Position numbers and translations under genes: made by a program
Notes under the pieces: generated by a model
Told to the model about the DNA's origin: nothing
The model's database searches: none
Seen by the model: only the letters and a program-made list of their open reading frames with translations
Source of the DNA: an uncultured Lachnospiraceae bacterium
GTDB lineage: Bacteria; Bacillota; Clostridia; Lachnospirales; Lachnospiraceae
Assembly (NCBI GenBank): GCA_910588815.1
Contig: CAJUQY010000042.1
Coordinates: 1 to 26,516, forward strand
DNA: 26,516 bases
Direction of reading: 5' to 3'
In this document: piece after piece, positions 1-7,797 of the stretch
Numbering within the stretch: position 1 is the stretch's first letter
Layout of the letters: the number at the start of each line of letters is the position of its first letter

Positions 1-19
1 TAATTTTTTGTACAGAAAA

Positions 20-54
20 GGAGCTGCGCACTAATTATTTAGTGCGACAGCCCC
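20..54 (-). terminator. Hairpin terminator after the sugar ABC operon
   Basis: The arms at 23-34 and 39-51 pair over 12 bp (GCTGCGCACTAA with TTAGTGCG-CAGC), with one unpaired base at 47 and a 4-nt loop. Read on the minus strand the hairpin follows the stop codon of the binding protein by about 45 nt and is followed by CTTTTCTG, a modest U-rich tract. It closely resembles the hairpin at 13349-13395, including the position of the bulge, so it may be a member of a dispersed repeat family as well as a terminator. Confidence 0.65.
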
Positions 55-98
55 ACTTTCCTTTTCATATCTTCTGTCATAACAGCGCTTGGCCGTTG

Positions 99-1943
99 TT
101 ATTTTGTGAGAACAGAAACACCTGTATCTGTCACGGCGCCGCCGAGATCCTCGCCCTCAAGCGCCCTTACACAGGCCTCCACGCCCATGGTTCCCATCAC
201 GTCAGGATTCTGAGCCATGGTGCAGAGCAGATAACCGTCTTCAATCAGATTCAGGATCGCATCCGACTTGTCAAATCCCACGCCGATGATTTCAGAACCG
301 CTGGCCTTGATGGCATTCCCCACACCGGTGGTAGCGCCTTCATTTGCGCCGAAAATGCCCACCACTCCCTGAGTGATGTAATTCTCTGCGATAGTCTGGG
401 ACTTGGCCGCATCGCCTTCTCCGTACTGGGTCTCCAGAAGTGTAAAGCCTTTTCCTTCAAAAGCCTCCCGGAAACCGGCCTCCCGGTTCACCGTGGAATC
501 CGTGGATGCATTGATATTGACAATACCGATGTTTCCGGAAGTCACATTTGCCTCTTCCAGAGCCTTGAGGAGCTCTTCACCGGCCGTCTTTCCCGCCGCT
601 TTATTATCCGTGGAGTAGGTTGCTTCTGCATCCAGGTTTGCAGGAGAGTCTACGTAAACGATCTTGATGCCCGCTTCCTGTGCTTCCTTCAATGCAGAGG
701 TAATGGAATCAGGGCCGTTGGCGGCCACGATGATTGCGTCATACTTTCCGGCTACGGCATTGTTCACGCACTCGATCTGCTGCGCATCGTCTTTGCTGTT
801 GGGCGCCATGAAGGTCACTTCCACGCCAAGTTCTTTTGCCTTCGCCTGAGCGCCTTCATTCAGGCTCACCCAGTGCTGGTCCACAGAGTCCATGGTAATC
901 AGGGCGATCTTCCAGGCCTTGCTGGCCTTTACGTCAGAACCGCCTGCGCCTTCCGCACTTCCGCCTCCAAGGGTTTCTTTGGTCAGGACAGATACGCCCG
1001 TATCCGTCACCTTGCCGCCAAGGCTCTCGCCGTTCACGGCCGCGACAGCAGCCTTCACGCCCTCATACCCCATCACGTCGGGATTCTGAGCCATGGTGCA
1101 GAGCAGATAACCGTCTGCGATCAGATTCTGGATGGCATCGGACTTGTCGAAGCCCACGCCGATCACATCGGAGCTGGAAGCCTTGATGGCGTTTCCGGTT
1201 CCCGTGGTGGAGCCTTCGTTGGTTCCGAAGATGCCGACCACGCCCTGGGTGATGTAATTTTCTGCGATAGTCGGGGATTTGGCCGCATCGCCTTCTCCGT
1301 ACTGAGTCTCTAAGAGCGTATAGCCCTTGCCCTCAAAGGCCGAGCGGAAGCCCTCCTCGCGGGCCACTGCCGTTTCGGTGGAAGCGTTGACGTTCACGAT
1401 GCCGATGTTGCCGGAGGTGACGCTCTTCGCCTCCAGGGCCTTGATCATCTCTTCGCCTGCGATCTTGCCTGCCGCCTTGTTGTCGGTGGAGAAAGTCGCC
1501 TCCGCGTCCACGTTGGCCGGAGAGTCCACATAGACGATCTTGATGCCGGCCGACTGGGCTTCCTTCAGGGCAGAGGAGATGGCATCGGGGCCGTTGGCCG
1601 CCACGATAATGGCATCATACTTGCCCGCCACCGCATTGTTCACGCACTCAATCTGCTGTGCGTCGTCCTTCATGTTGGGAGCCAGGAGCGTCACCTCCAC
1701 GCCAAGCTCCTGCGCCGCCTTCTGGGCCCCCTCATTTAAGTTCACCCAGTGCTGGTCCACGGAATCCATGGTGATCAGGGCGATCTTCACGTCGCCGGAC
1801 GCCCCTTGCGTTTCCTGAGCCTTGCTCTCTTCCTTGTTTTCCGCAGGGGCCGTGGTTTCCTTCTTGTCCCCGCCGCCGCAGCCTGCGAGAGCCGCCGTCG
1901 CCATAACGAGGGCACAAAGCATTGCCAATACCTTTCTTTTCAT
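99..1943 (-). CDS. Sugar ABC transporter lipoprotein with two tandem substrate-binding domains
   Basis: This is a predicted membrane-anchored lipoprotein that captures a sugar-like ligand for the ABC importer encoded just upstream. The start at 1943 follows a strong AAGGAGGAAC site; the reading frame is open further upstream but has no signal there. Residues 1-22 form a lipoprotein signal (LAGC, Cys22). After a Gly/Glu-rich spacer come two complete periplasmic-binding domains of the ribose/galactofuranose type (Peripla_BP_4-like), at about 52-322 and 345-614, joined by a Gly/Ser-rich linker (323-344). By hand alignment the two domains differ at about 44 of 270 positions (about 84% identity) with no gaps. 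Family members normally have one domain and about 320-360 residues, so this is an in-frame internal duplication or gene fusion. Both copies keep the same motifs (ITMDSVDQHW, ANGPD, YVDSPAN, NPDVMG). The ligand is not predictable from the sequence. Confidence 0.93.
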   Translation of the reverse strand: MKRKVLAMLCALVMATAALAGCGGGDKKETTAPAENKEESKAQETQGASGDVKIALITMDSVDQHWVNLNEGAQKAAQELGVEVTLLAPNMKDDAQQIECVNNAVAGKYDAIIVAANGPDAISSALKEAQSAGIKIVYVDSPANVDAEATFSTDNKAAGKIAGEEMIKALEAKSVTSGNIGIVNVNASTETAVAREEGFRSAFEGKGYTLLETQYGEGDAAKSPTIAENYITQGVVGIFGTNEGSTTGTGNAIKASSSDVIGVGFDKSDAIQNLIADGYLLCTMAQNPDVMGYEGVKAAVAAVNGESLGGKVTDTGVSVLTKETLGGGSAEGAGGSDVKASKAWKIALITMDSVDQHWVSLNEGAQAKAKELGVEVTFMAPNSKDDAQQIECVNNAVAGKYDAIIVAANGPDSITSALKEAQEAGIKIVYVDSPANLDAEATYSTDNKAAGKTAGEELLKALEEANVTSGNIGIVNINASTDSTVNREAGFREAFEGKGFTLLETQYGEGDAAKSQTIAENYITQGVVGIFGANEGATTGVGNAIKASGSEIIGVGFDKSDAILNLIEDGYLLCTMAQNPDVMGTMGVEACVRALEGEDLGGAVTDTGVSVLTK

Positions 1944-2005
1944 ATTGTTCCTCCTTCTTTTTATATTGCTTATCCGCCTCACGCGGTTCAGCTCCTTTTC
2001 TGTTT

Positions 2006-3022
2006 TTAAGCCTTTTTCTTTTTGCCGAACTGCCCGTTTCTCACGACTACATCCAGGAGCACGGCGCAGACTACGATGATACCGATCACCAGGCGCTGGA
2101 TGCCCACCTGGGCCCCGATCATATTGAGGCCGTTCTCCAGGGTCTGCCACACGGCCGAGCCTGCCAGGGTCCCGAGAAGCAGGCCGGTCCCTCCAAGGGG
2201 AGATACGCCGCCGATGACGCCTGCGGCCACACCGTACATCTCATAGCTGATCCCGGCTTCCATATTTCCCATGCCGGCCTGGGCGCAGAGAATCAGTCCC
2301 ACCAGCCAGGAGCAGACGGCGCTGACCAGGTAGACCTTAGTGGTCGTCGCCACGATATTGACACCGGACAATTTGGCCGCGTCAATGTTGGAGCCGATGG
2401 CGTAAATGTGCCGCCCCGTCCTGGTCTTGGACAGGATAAAGAACATGACGGCAAAGACAATGATCGCAATCCAGAATGCGTTATAGATCTTGAACACGGA
2501 ACCGTAATAGAAAAAGTTCTGGAATGCGTCCCCCGCCTCTTTGCCGATTCCCGTGGTAATGGCGTCGGTATTGCGGTTTCCGTTTACCATATAGGCGATT
2601 CCTCTTGCCACAAACATGGTCCCCAGGGTGGCAATGAAGGGAGGCAGGCGGAATTTCCCCACCAAAAATCCGTTGATCAGGCCCACAGCCAGACAGCTTA
2701 GCAGGGCGACAAGGAGCGCCACCGCAGGATGAAAAGCCTTGGCCATCATGGTGGCGCTGATCATAGCGCTCATGCCGACCATGGAGCCGATGGAAAGGTC
2801 AATGTTTCCCGTGATCAAAATAAAGCTCTGAGCAATGCCGATCAGCAGATATTTGGACATGGACCGGAGCAGGTTCATAATGTTCTGCCCGGAAAAGACC
2901 GTCGGCTCGATCAGGCCAAAGGCCACATAAAGAATGATAAATCCTGCAAAAGCCGTCAATGCAGCTCCCATTCCGCGGATCCCAAGAAGCCGCTTCCAGG
3001 GATTTTGTTTTTTCGTATTCAT
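2006..3022 (-). CDS. Sugar ABC transporter permease (RbsC-like)
   Basis: This is an inner-membrane permease of a CUT2-type sugar importer. The product is 338 residues, the usual size for the RbsC family. It is strongly hydrophobic with about 8-10 membrane segments and has the family signatures TGNIDLSIGSMVG near the N-terminus and a later NIDAAKLSGVN cytoplasmic loop that contacts the ATPase. The start at 3022 (MNTKKQNP) is preferred because a GAGGAAG site lies just upstream; the frame remains open 45 nt further without a better signal. It lies 16 nt after the ATPase stop and 62 nt before the binding-protein gene, so all three are probably cotranscribed in the order ATPase-permease-binding protein. 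The tail is Lys-rich (GKKKKA). The substrate is unknown: ribose, galactose, xylose and related sugars all use this family. Confidence 0.92.
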   Translation of the reverse strand: MNTKKQNPWKRLLGIRGMGAALTAFAGFIILYVAFGLIEPTVFSGQNIMNLLRSMSKYLLIGIAQSFILITGNIDLSIGSMVGMSAMISATMMAKAFHPAVALLVALLSCLAVGLINGFLVGKFRLPPFIATLGTMFVARGIAYMVNGNRNTDAITTGIGKEAGDAFQNFFYYGSVFKIYNAFWIAIIVFAVMFFILSKTRTGRHIYAIGSNIDAAKLSGVNIVATTTKVYLVSAVCSWLVGLILCAQAGMGNMEAGISYEMYGVAAGVIGGVSPLGGTGLLLGTLAGSAVWQTLENGLNMIGAQVGIQRLVIGIIVVCAVLLDVVVRNGQFGKKKKA

Positions 3023-3038
3023 AACTTCCTCTCCCTCC

Positions 3039-4550
3039 TTAATGACTGGCAATCTTCTTATTTTCAAATGAGGTGGCCAGCGTCAGGATTTCGTTCTGGC
3101 TTGTCTCCTTTGCCATGACCTCCCCTGTGATCCGACCGTCGCACATGACAAGGATCCTGTCTGCAACCCCCATGACCTCCGGCATCTCCGAAGACACAAT
3201 GATCACGGCAATACCCTGCTTCTTTAACTGATTGATCAGGTTGTAAATCTCCACCTTGGCGCCCACGTCGATGCCTCTGGTGGGCTCATCAAAGATCACC
3301 ACCCTGGAATCCCTCGCCAGCCATTTTCCGACAACCACCTTCTGCTGGTTGCCTCCGGACAGGTTGCCGGAATCGATCTCCACATTGGGAGTTTTGATCC
3401 TCAAATTTTCCACCGCCCCGTCGCAGAGCTTCTGCTCCTTCGTGCGGCTCACGACTCCCAGCCCGTCACAGACCAGATCCAGGTTGGGAAGAGCCAGATT
3501 CTGCCGGATGCTGAGCTTCGTGCAGAGTCCGTCCTTCTTCCTGTCTTCCGGCGCCAGCACCACACCGTGTTTGATGGCGTCCATGGGACAGTGGATCTTC
3601 ACTTCCTTCCCGTCCACATAGATCTCCCCGCTCTCTTTGGGATCCGCCCCGAAGATGGCCCTGGTAGTCTCGGTCCTCCCCGCGCCCATCAGGCCGGCGA
3701 AGCCTACGATCTCTCCCTCATATACGGAAAAGCTGATGTCCCGGACAAGTTTTCCGGCGTTCAGGTTCTTTACCTCAAAAATCTTCTTTCCCCGCTCACA
3801 TTCCACATGGGGGAACTTTTCCTTGATCTCCCGGCCCACCATGTTGGCGATGATCTCATCCATGGTCATGTCGGCAAAATTCCGGCAGGTGATATACTGG
3901 CCATCCCGCATGATGGTGACCCGGTCCACAATATGCTGGAGCTCCTCCAGGCGATGGGAAATGTAGACGATCCCGTGGCCCTCCTTCTTCAGCTGATGGA
4001 TAATGCGGAACAGGTCGTCGATCTCTTTGGCCGTCAGAGCCGAAGTCGGTTCATCCATGATCAGAACCTTCGCATTGATGGAAAGAGCCTTGGCGATCTC
4101 CACCATCTGCTGTTTGGACACAGGCAGGTCGCCGACGATCTGCCTCGGATTGATGTCGATCTTTAACTCGTCAAGGATCCGGCCGGCCTCCTCCTCCATT
4201 TTCACATTGTTGAGGGCGAATCTCCCTTTCAGCTCCCTGCCGAGAAACATGTTTTCTGCCACCGACAGATGCCTGCACATGTTTAATTCCTGATGAATGA
4301 TGGCGACCCCCGCCGCCTGGGCCTGTTTGGGAGTCAGGTCTCCGTATTCCTGTCCGAAAATGCGCACGGTTCCGCCGTCTCTTGTGTAGACGCCGCTGAG
4401 GATTTTCATCAAGGTCGATTTTCCGGCGCCGTTCTCTCCCAGAAGAGCCATGACCTCCCCGGCCCGAAGCTCGAACTGCACATTGTCAAGCGCCTTCACT
4501 CCCGGAAAACTTTTGCTGATGTTTTCCATGGAAACAATTACATCCTGCAT
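3039..4550 (-). CDS. Sugar ABC transporter ATPase with two nucleotide-binding domains (RbsA/MglA-like)
   Basis: This cytoplasmic ATPase powers the sugar importer. The product is 503 residues, typical of the RbsA/MglA/XylG family with two fused ATPase domains. The N-terminal domain has a canonical Walker A (GENGAGKST), Q-loop IIHQEL, a degenerate signature (LPVSKQQ) and Walker B LIMDEPTSAL. The second domain has the usual altered Walker A (GLMGAGRTE), signature SGGNQQK and Walker B VIFDEPTRG. The second site is therefore probably weak or non-hydrolytic, as usual in the family. The start at 4550 follows a GAGGTGAGAGA site. It is the first gene of the operon and is preceded by a candidate extended -10 promoter with an overlapping cre-like sequence. 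No regulator gene is adjacent. Confidence 0.94.
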   Translation of the reverse strand: MQDVIVSMENISKSFPGVKALDNVQFELRAGEVMALLGENGAGKSTLMKILSGVYTRDGGTVRIFGQEYGDLTPKQAQAAGVAIIHQELNMCRHLSVAENMFLGRELKGRFALNNVKMEEEAGRILDELKIDINPRQIVGDLPVSKQQMVEIAKALSINAKVLIMDEPTSALTAKEIDDLFRIIHQLKKEGHGIVYISHRLEELQHIVDRVTIMRDGQYITCRNFADMTMDEIIANMVGREIKEKFPHVECERGKKIFEVKNLNAGKLVRDISFSVYEGEIVGFAGLMGAGRTETTRAIFGADPKESGEIYVDGKEVKIHCPMDAIKHGVVLAPEDRKKDGLCTKLSIRQNLALPNLDLVCDGLGVVSRTKEQKLCDGAVENLRIKTPNVEIDSGNLSGGNQQKVVVGKWLARDSRVVIFDEPTRGIDVGAKVEIYNLINQLKKQGIAVIIVSSEMPEVMGVADRILVMCDGRITGEVMAKETSQNEILTLATSFENKKIASH

Positions 4551-4596
4551 TCTCTCACCTCTTCATACCGACTTTATGCCTCTTGCTTTAGCTATA

Positions 4597-4625
4597 AGTA
4601 TAACAAATATTGTCGGTTGCAAAAG
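4597..4625 (-). promoter_or_regulatory. Candidate promoter of the sugar ABC operon
   Basis: On the minus strand a TATACT -10 element (4597-4602) is preceded by TG one base away (TGTTATACT), an extended -10. A poor -35 (CTTTTG, 4620-4625) lies 17 bp upstream. The start codon of the ATPase gene is about 46 nt downstream of the -10. The assignment is by pattern and position only. Confidence 0.5.
4607..4622 (-). promoter_or_regulatory. cre-like site (possible CcpA operator)
   Basis: The minus-strand sequence TTGCAACCGACAATAT matches the Gram-positive catabolite-response consensus WTGNAANCGNWWNCAW at 14 of 16 positions. It overlaps the spacer and -35 region of the candidate sugar-operon promoter, where CcpA binding would repress. 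Catabolite repression of a sugar importer is expected biology, but CcpA binding here is inference. Confidence 0.35.
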
Positions 4626-4952
4626 AGGGGAGAAATTTTGTTTTATGGGGGGATTTTATATATCTTTTATATTCTCACAGGTTAAAACGGGATATTTTCC
4701 GTTATTTTGACGACGATTTTCACAACTGCCGCAAGATGTGTCGGCAAAAAGAACTATACAGCATTTCACAGCGCCTCCCGCTTTCCGGCCATGGCCGCAC
4801 TCCGGTATATTCCGCAAAATGCCATTGATATAGTCCCATACAGCAGAAAAGACAGCAGAAGAAAGCATTTGCTCTCCTCTGCCGTCTTCCCTGTGCGGAC
4901 CGCCCCGCATGGCCATGGAATGTACAAAAACGAATAAGTTTCAGCCTCTGTC

Positions 4953-5804
4953 TCAGTCACTGTTTTCCTTCAGGCTCTGGACCTCCCAGGCGCTGGCATT
5001 GCCATAATCAATATAGATCACCTGGCCGCTCACATAACTGCAGATCTTGCTCCCCAACGCCACCAGCGGATGTCCCATCTCCTCCGGCGCGGCGGCTCTT
5101 CCGTTCCAGGAGCCCAGATACAGATTCTCCAGAACATTCTTCCCGAACTGGGCGTCCCCGTTGATGGACTTGTTAAAATCGTCGCTGAGCCCCGTGATGG
5201 TAAAGCCGGGAGCAATCGCATTGAGGCGGAGCCTCCGGTCCGTAAACTCCGGCGTATAGGCTCTTGACATCACATAATAATTCTGGCACTCCTTCGCAAA
5301 CACATACCCTCGCCCCGTGCTCTCCGGATGGGCCCCATACCAGGAAAGCGCCTCCTCCCAGGAGCTGCATGCAAGCACCGCCTCACACTCCGGGATATGC
5401 GCTCTCCACTCCTTGCCTCCGTTGGAGGAAATAAACGAAACAGAACCGTTATCTGCAATCCTGGGCTTCAAAACCTCCGTCAGGCACTTAAAGCTGAAAA
5501 AATTGGTAAGCTGTACCTCCATGGCGTTGGTGCGTCCCGGCTTGTCGGAGATCCCGTGGCAGATAAACAGGGCCTCGATCTCGGACGGCACCTGATCCGC
5601 CACTTCCACGGCCGCCTCCGGACGGCTGAAATCTGTTTTGATCTCCTTCGCCACCTCAAAATCCAGAGGCTTGCTCCGCACCGTCGCATAGACATTGGCC
5701 CCAAGCTCCGCAAGAAGCCTCGCCGCCGCCTTTCCCATGCCGGAGCCTGCCCCGGTAATGACCACGTTCTTGTTCTCAAATCCAAATAATCCTTTTAAAT
5801 CCAT
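4953..5804 (-). CDS. Short-chain dehydrogenase/reductase, 3-alpha-hydroxysteroid dehydrogenase-like
   Basis: This is a cytoplasmic NAD(P)-dependent oxidoreductase of the classical SDR fold. The start at 5804 follows AAGGAGAAGGGGC; the 105 nt upstream are also open but lack a signal. The 283-residue product has the nucleotide-binding TGAGSGMG (17-24), a CHG in place of the usual NAG (82-84), the catalytic Ser in FISSNGG (126/127) and YVFAK (Tyr167, Lys171). The catalytic Ser and Tyr are separated by an about 40-residue segment, and the C-terminus ends in a GQVIYIDYG strand. That arrangement recalls the Comamonas 3-alpha-hydroxysteroid dehydrogenase/carbonyl reductase group. A role on steroids or bile acids is therefore possible but unproven; the substrate cannot be read from the sequence. 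It stands alone, between the ABC operon and the his cluster. Confidence 0.88.
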   Translation of the reverse strand: MDLKGLFGFENKNVVITGAGSGMGKAAARLLAELGANVYATVRSKPLDFEVAKEIKTDFSRPEAAVEVADQVPSEIEALFICHGISDKPGRTNAMEVQLTNFFSFKCLTEVLKPRIADNGSVSFISSNGGKEWRAHIPECEAVLACSSWEEALSWYGAHPESTGRGYVFAKECQNYYVMSRAYTPEFTDRRLRLNAIAPGFTITGLSDDFNKSINGDAQFGKNVLENLYLGSWNGRAAAPEEMGHPLVALGSKICSYVSGQVIYIDYGNASAWEVQSLKENSD

Positions 5805-5856
5805 GCCCCTTCTCCTTTTCCTGCGCATTGTCGACAAGTACCAGACTCCTGTCCTA

Positions 5857-5886
5857 ATCTTAACGCACATTCCGGAAAAGAGGCAA
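5857..5886 (-). promoter_or_regulatory. Weak candidate promoter of the SDR gene
   Basis: On the minus strand TTGCCT (5881-5886) and TAAGAT (5857-5862) are separated by 18 bp, about 53 nt upstream of the SDR start codon. Both elements deviate from consensus, so confidence is low. Confidence 0.3.
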
Positions 5887-5939
5887 CCCGCATTTTGTTG
5901 AGAAAACACCTCTGAAAACCAGGCAGATTGTACAGAACG

Positions 5940-6365
5940 TCATTCCAAGGAATCCAAAAGTCTCCCCATCTCCAGGGTATTGTCCGTGATGGGTACCCAG
6001 TGGTGAGACAGCTTCAGCAGGCACCTCTCATCCGGAGTCTGCCCCTCCTTCTCCAAAAACTCAATGGAAAGCTTAAAAAGCTCCCTCTCGCTCAGAGCAA
6101 CATTTCCCAGTATGACCCGGCCCTTTTCCAGCATGTAGGAGGTATCCGTATCCTTCCTTGTGATCATCTCCTCCACCGTGTCCTTCAGAATCTGATAATG
6201 CTCCTGGTCCCAGGCCGAAAGAAACAGACACTTACAAAGGCCCTTCGTGCAAAACGGCTGCCTCTTAAGCAGCTTCCAGGTCTCCTTGAACCGATCCATG
6301 TGAGCCGTCGATAAAAACAGCTTTGCATCCGTCAGCGAATGCAAACATTGATCCTGCCATGCCAT
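5940..6365 (-). CDS. Hypothetical protein downstream of hisIE
   Basis: I do not recognise this 141-residue protein. The start at 6365 (MAWQDQCLH) follows a GGGGGAG site; an ATG 33 nt further upstream has no comparable site. It looks soluble and mostly helical, with several Lys/Glu-rich stretches and a Cys-containing segment (CTKGLCKC near residue 50). No signal peptide or membrane segment is visible. It lies about 147 nt after the hisIE stop in the same direction with no clear terminator between, so it may be the last gene of the his transcript. A regulatory or accessory role in histidine metabolism would be only guilt by association. Confidence 0.65.
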   Translation of the reverse strand: MAWQDQCLHSLTDAKLFLSTAHMDRFKETWKLLKRQPFCTKGLCKCLFLSAWDQEHYQILKDTVEEMITRKDTDTSYMLEKGRVILGNVALSERELFKLSIEFLEKEGQTPDERCLLKLSHHWVPITDNTLEMGRLLDSLE

Positions 6366-6512
6366 AAGCCACTCCCCCTTTACTCCACAGAAAGCCATTT
6401 TGGCCCTCTGCCGTCCTATGGTTCTATTCTACTTTATTTCAGGGGCAGATTCAAGTATTTTCCGAGCGCTGCGGAATCTTGTCCGGCACTCTTCCGGCTC
6501 ACACCCTCGCTC

Positions 6513-7763
6513 CTATCGGTTGGCCAGCTCCTTTGTGACGTCCTCCCAGGTAACCCCCTTCTCCGCCATCAGCACCATGGCGTGATAAAGAAAATCCGAA
6601 AGCTCATAGATGATCTCCTCCGGATCCGGATTTTTTGCCGCAATGATAATCTCCGCGGCTTCCTCCCCCACCTTCTTCAAAATCTTGTCAATTCCCTTGT
6701 CAAACAGATAATTGGTATAGGAGCCCTCCTTGGGATGAAGCTTCCGATCCCGTATCACCTCGTAGACCTTCTCAAACACCAGAAGCGGATTTGCCTCGTC
6801 GTACTCCTTTTTCACCAGCGTCCGGAAAAAGCAGGATCTGGAGCCGGTATGGCAGGCCGCCCCCACCTGGAAAACTTTTGCCAAAAGCGTATCGTTATCG
6901 CAGTCCAGGTGCAGAGACTTCACATACTGGAAATGGCCGGAGGTTTCCCCCTTCAGCCACTGGCTCCTCCTGCTCCGGCTGAAATAGCACATCCGCCCGG
7001 TCCGGAGGGTATCGAGGAAAGCCTGTTCATTCATATAGGCCATCATCAGGACCTCATTTGTCCGGTAATCCTGGACAATGACCGGCACGAGGCCATCCGG
7101 CCCTTTCTTGAGCTCCGCCCAGGAAACCGGGGAACGAAACACCTCCATCTCATGCCCGTCCGAAGAGAGGGCCCCCTTGAGCTCCATAAAAGAAGCCTCC
7201 GGGGAGGGAGCCCCTTCCCCGGCCTTCCCCGTGAGGATCACCCCGGCCGCGCCGGGAACAGAGAGAAGAGCCGAAAGCCCCTCCTTCGTTCCGTCCTCCG
7301 AGAGCAGGTACACCGGAGAAGAGAGCCCCTCCCTCGGGCAGCTCTTCTCCGAAAGCAGGAAGGCTCCCGCCCCCAGGGCTTCAAACTCCGACGCACGGGC
7401 AAGGACTTCCGGCGTATCCAGCCAGACCAGGATCTTTTCCCTCCCGAACCGGTCCGAAGCCTCCTTCAAAAGCTCCGCGGCCGCAGGCTCCGAAGCCTTC
7501 AAATACACCATCTTCGCCCCGGCATAGAGGTACTTTTTCACATCCTCCAGCCGTTTCACCCGGCCGCCGGCAAGTACAGGGGCATCCAGATCCCGTACCA
7601 GACGCTTCAGCCGCCCGATGCTCTCCTCATGCTCTCCGTCATTCTCCGAAACATCCTCCGCCATCAGAAGGTCCGCCCCGTCATGGCCAAACAGCCGGAA
7701 TCTCTCTTCGGCCCCCTCCGATAGGACCATGCAGGCGCCAAGCTTCTTTTTCTCCGTCATCAT
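6513..7763 (-). CDS. hisIE: HisIE with an N-terminal HisA/HisF-like domain
   Basis: This is a bifunctional enzyme for steps 2 and 3 of histidine synthesis: phosphoribosyl-ATP pyrophosphohydrolase (HisE) and phosphoribosyl-AMP cyclohydrolase (HisI). HisI spans about residues 212-315, with the metal-binding Asp triad DCDND (287, 289, 291) and the zinc-type cysteines in ACHTGSRSC. HisE spans about 328-416 with KVGEEAAEIIIAAKN. Ordinary HisIE is about 200-220 residues; this one has 416. The first 208 resemble a degenerate HisA/HisF TIM barrel: EGADELVF-like GADLLMAEDV, the phosphate-loop-like VLAGGRVKRLEDVKKYLYAGA (65-83 region) and WLD near 114-116. The catalytic Asp on the first strand of HisA/HisF is absent (ACMVLSEG), so this part is probably structural or regulatory. 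The start is at 7763 or 7760 (two ATGs) after GAGGG. Confidence 0.92.
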   Translation of the reverse strand: MMTEKKKLGACMVLSEGAEERFRLFGHDGADLLMAEDVSENDGEHEESIGRLKRLVRDLDAPVLAGGRVKRLEDVKKYLYAGAKMVYLKASEPAAAELLKEASDRFGREKILVWLDTPEVLARASEFEALGAGAFLLSEKSCPREGLSSPVYLLSEDGTKEGLSALLSVPGAAGVILTGKAGEGAPSPEASFMELKGALSSDGHEMEVFRSPVSWAELKKGPDGLVPVIVQDYRTNEVLMMAYMNEQAFLDTLRTGRMCYFSRSRRSQWLKGETSGHFQYVKSLHLDCDNDTLLAKVFQVGAACHTGSRSCFFRTLVKKEYDEANPLLVFEKVYEVIRDRKLHPKEGSYTNYLFDKGIDKILKKVGEEAAEIIIAAKNPDPEEIIYELSDFLYHAMVLMAEKGVTWEDVTKELANR

Positions 7764-7797
7764 TTATCCCTCACCATCTCTCTGTCAAATTTGTCAC

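Larger units (their letters stand above)
4551..4952. other. 402-bp intergenic region between the sugar operon and the SDR gene
   Basis: The left 75 bp hold the candidate ABC-operon promoter and cre-like site. The rest has several short overlapping open frames on both strands but none with convincing family resemblance. A 64-codon GTG frame on the minus strand (4960-4766), overlapping the SDR stop codon and containing one hydrophobic stretch, is the best of them and remains doubtful. No clear terminator for the SDR gene was seen. Confidence 0.6.

Noticed and set aside
42..1313. 423-codon open frame opposite the binding protein
   Set aside because: Lies wholly antisense to a well-supported gene with a ribosome site; the protein is low-complexity, His-rich and resembles no family. 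It is a by-product of GC-rich third positions.
4766..4960. 64-codon minus-strand frame overlapping the SDR stop (GTG start, one hydrophobic segment)
   Set aside because: A GAAGGA site lies upstream and coupling is possible, but the sequence is not clearly protein-like and I have no homology. Left out as unsupported.
6339..7724. 461-codon plus-strand open frame over hisIE
   Set aside because: Antisense to a clear enzyme gene; the protein has no coherent domain.
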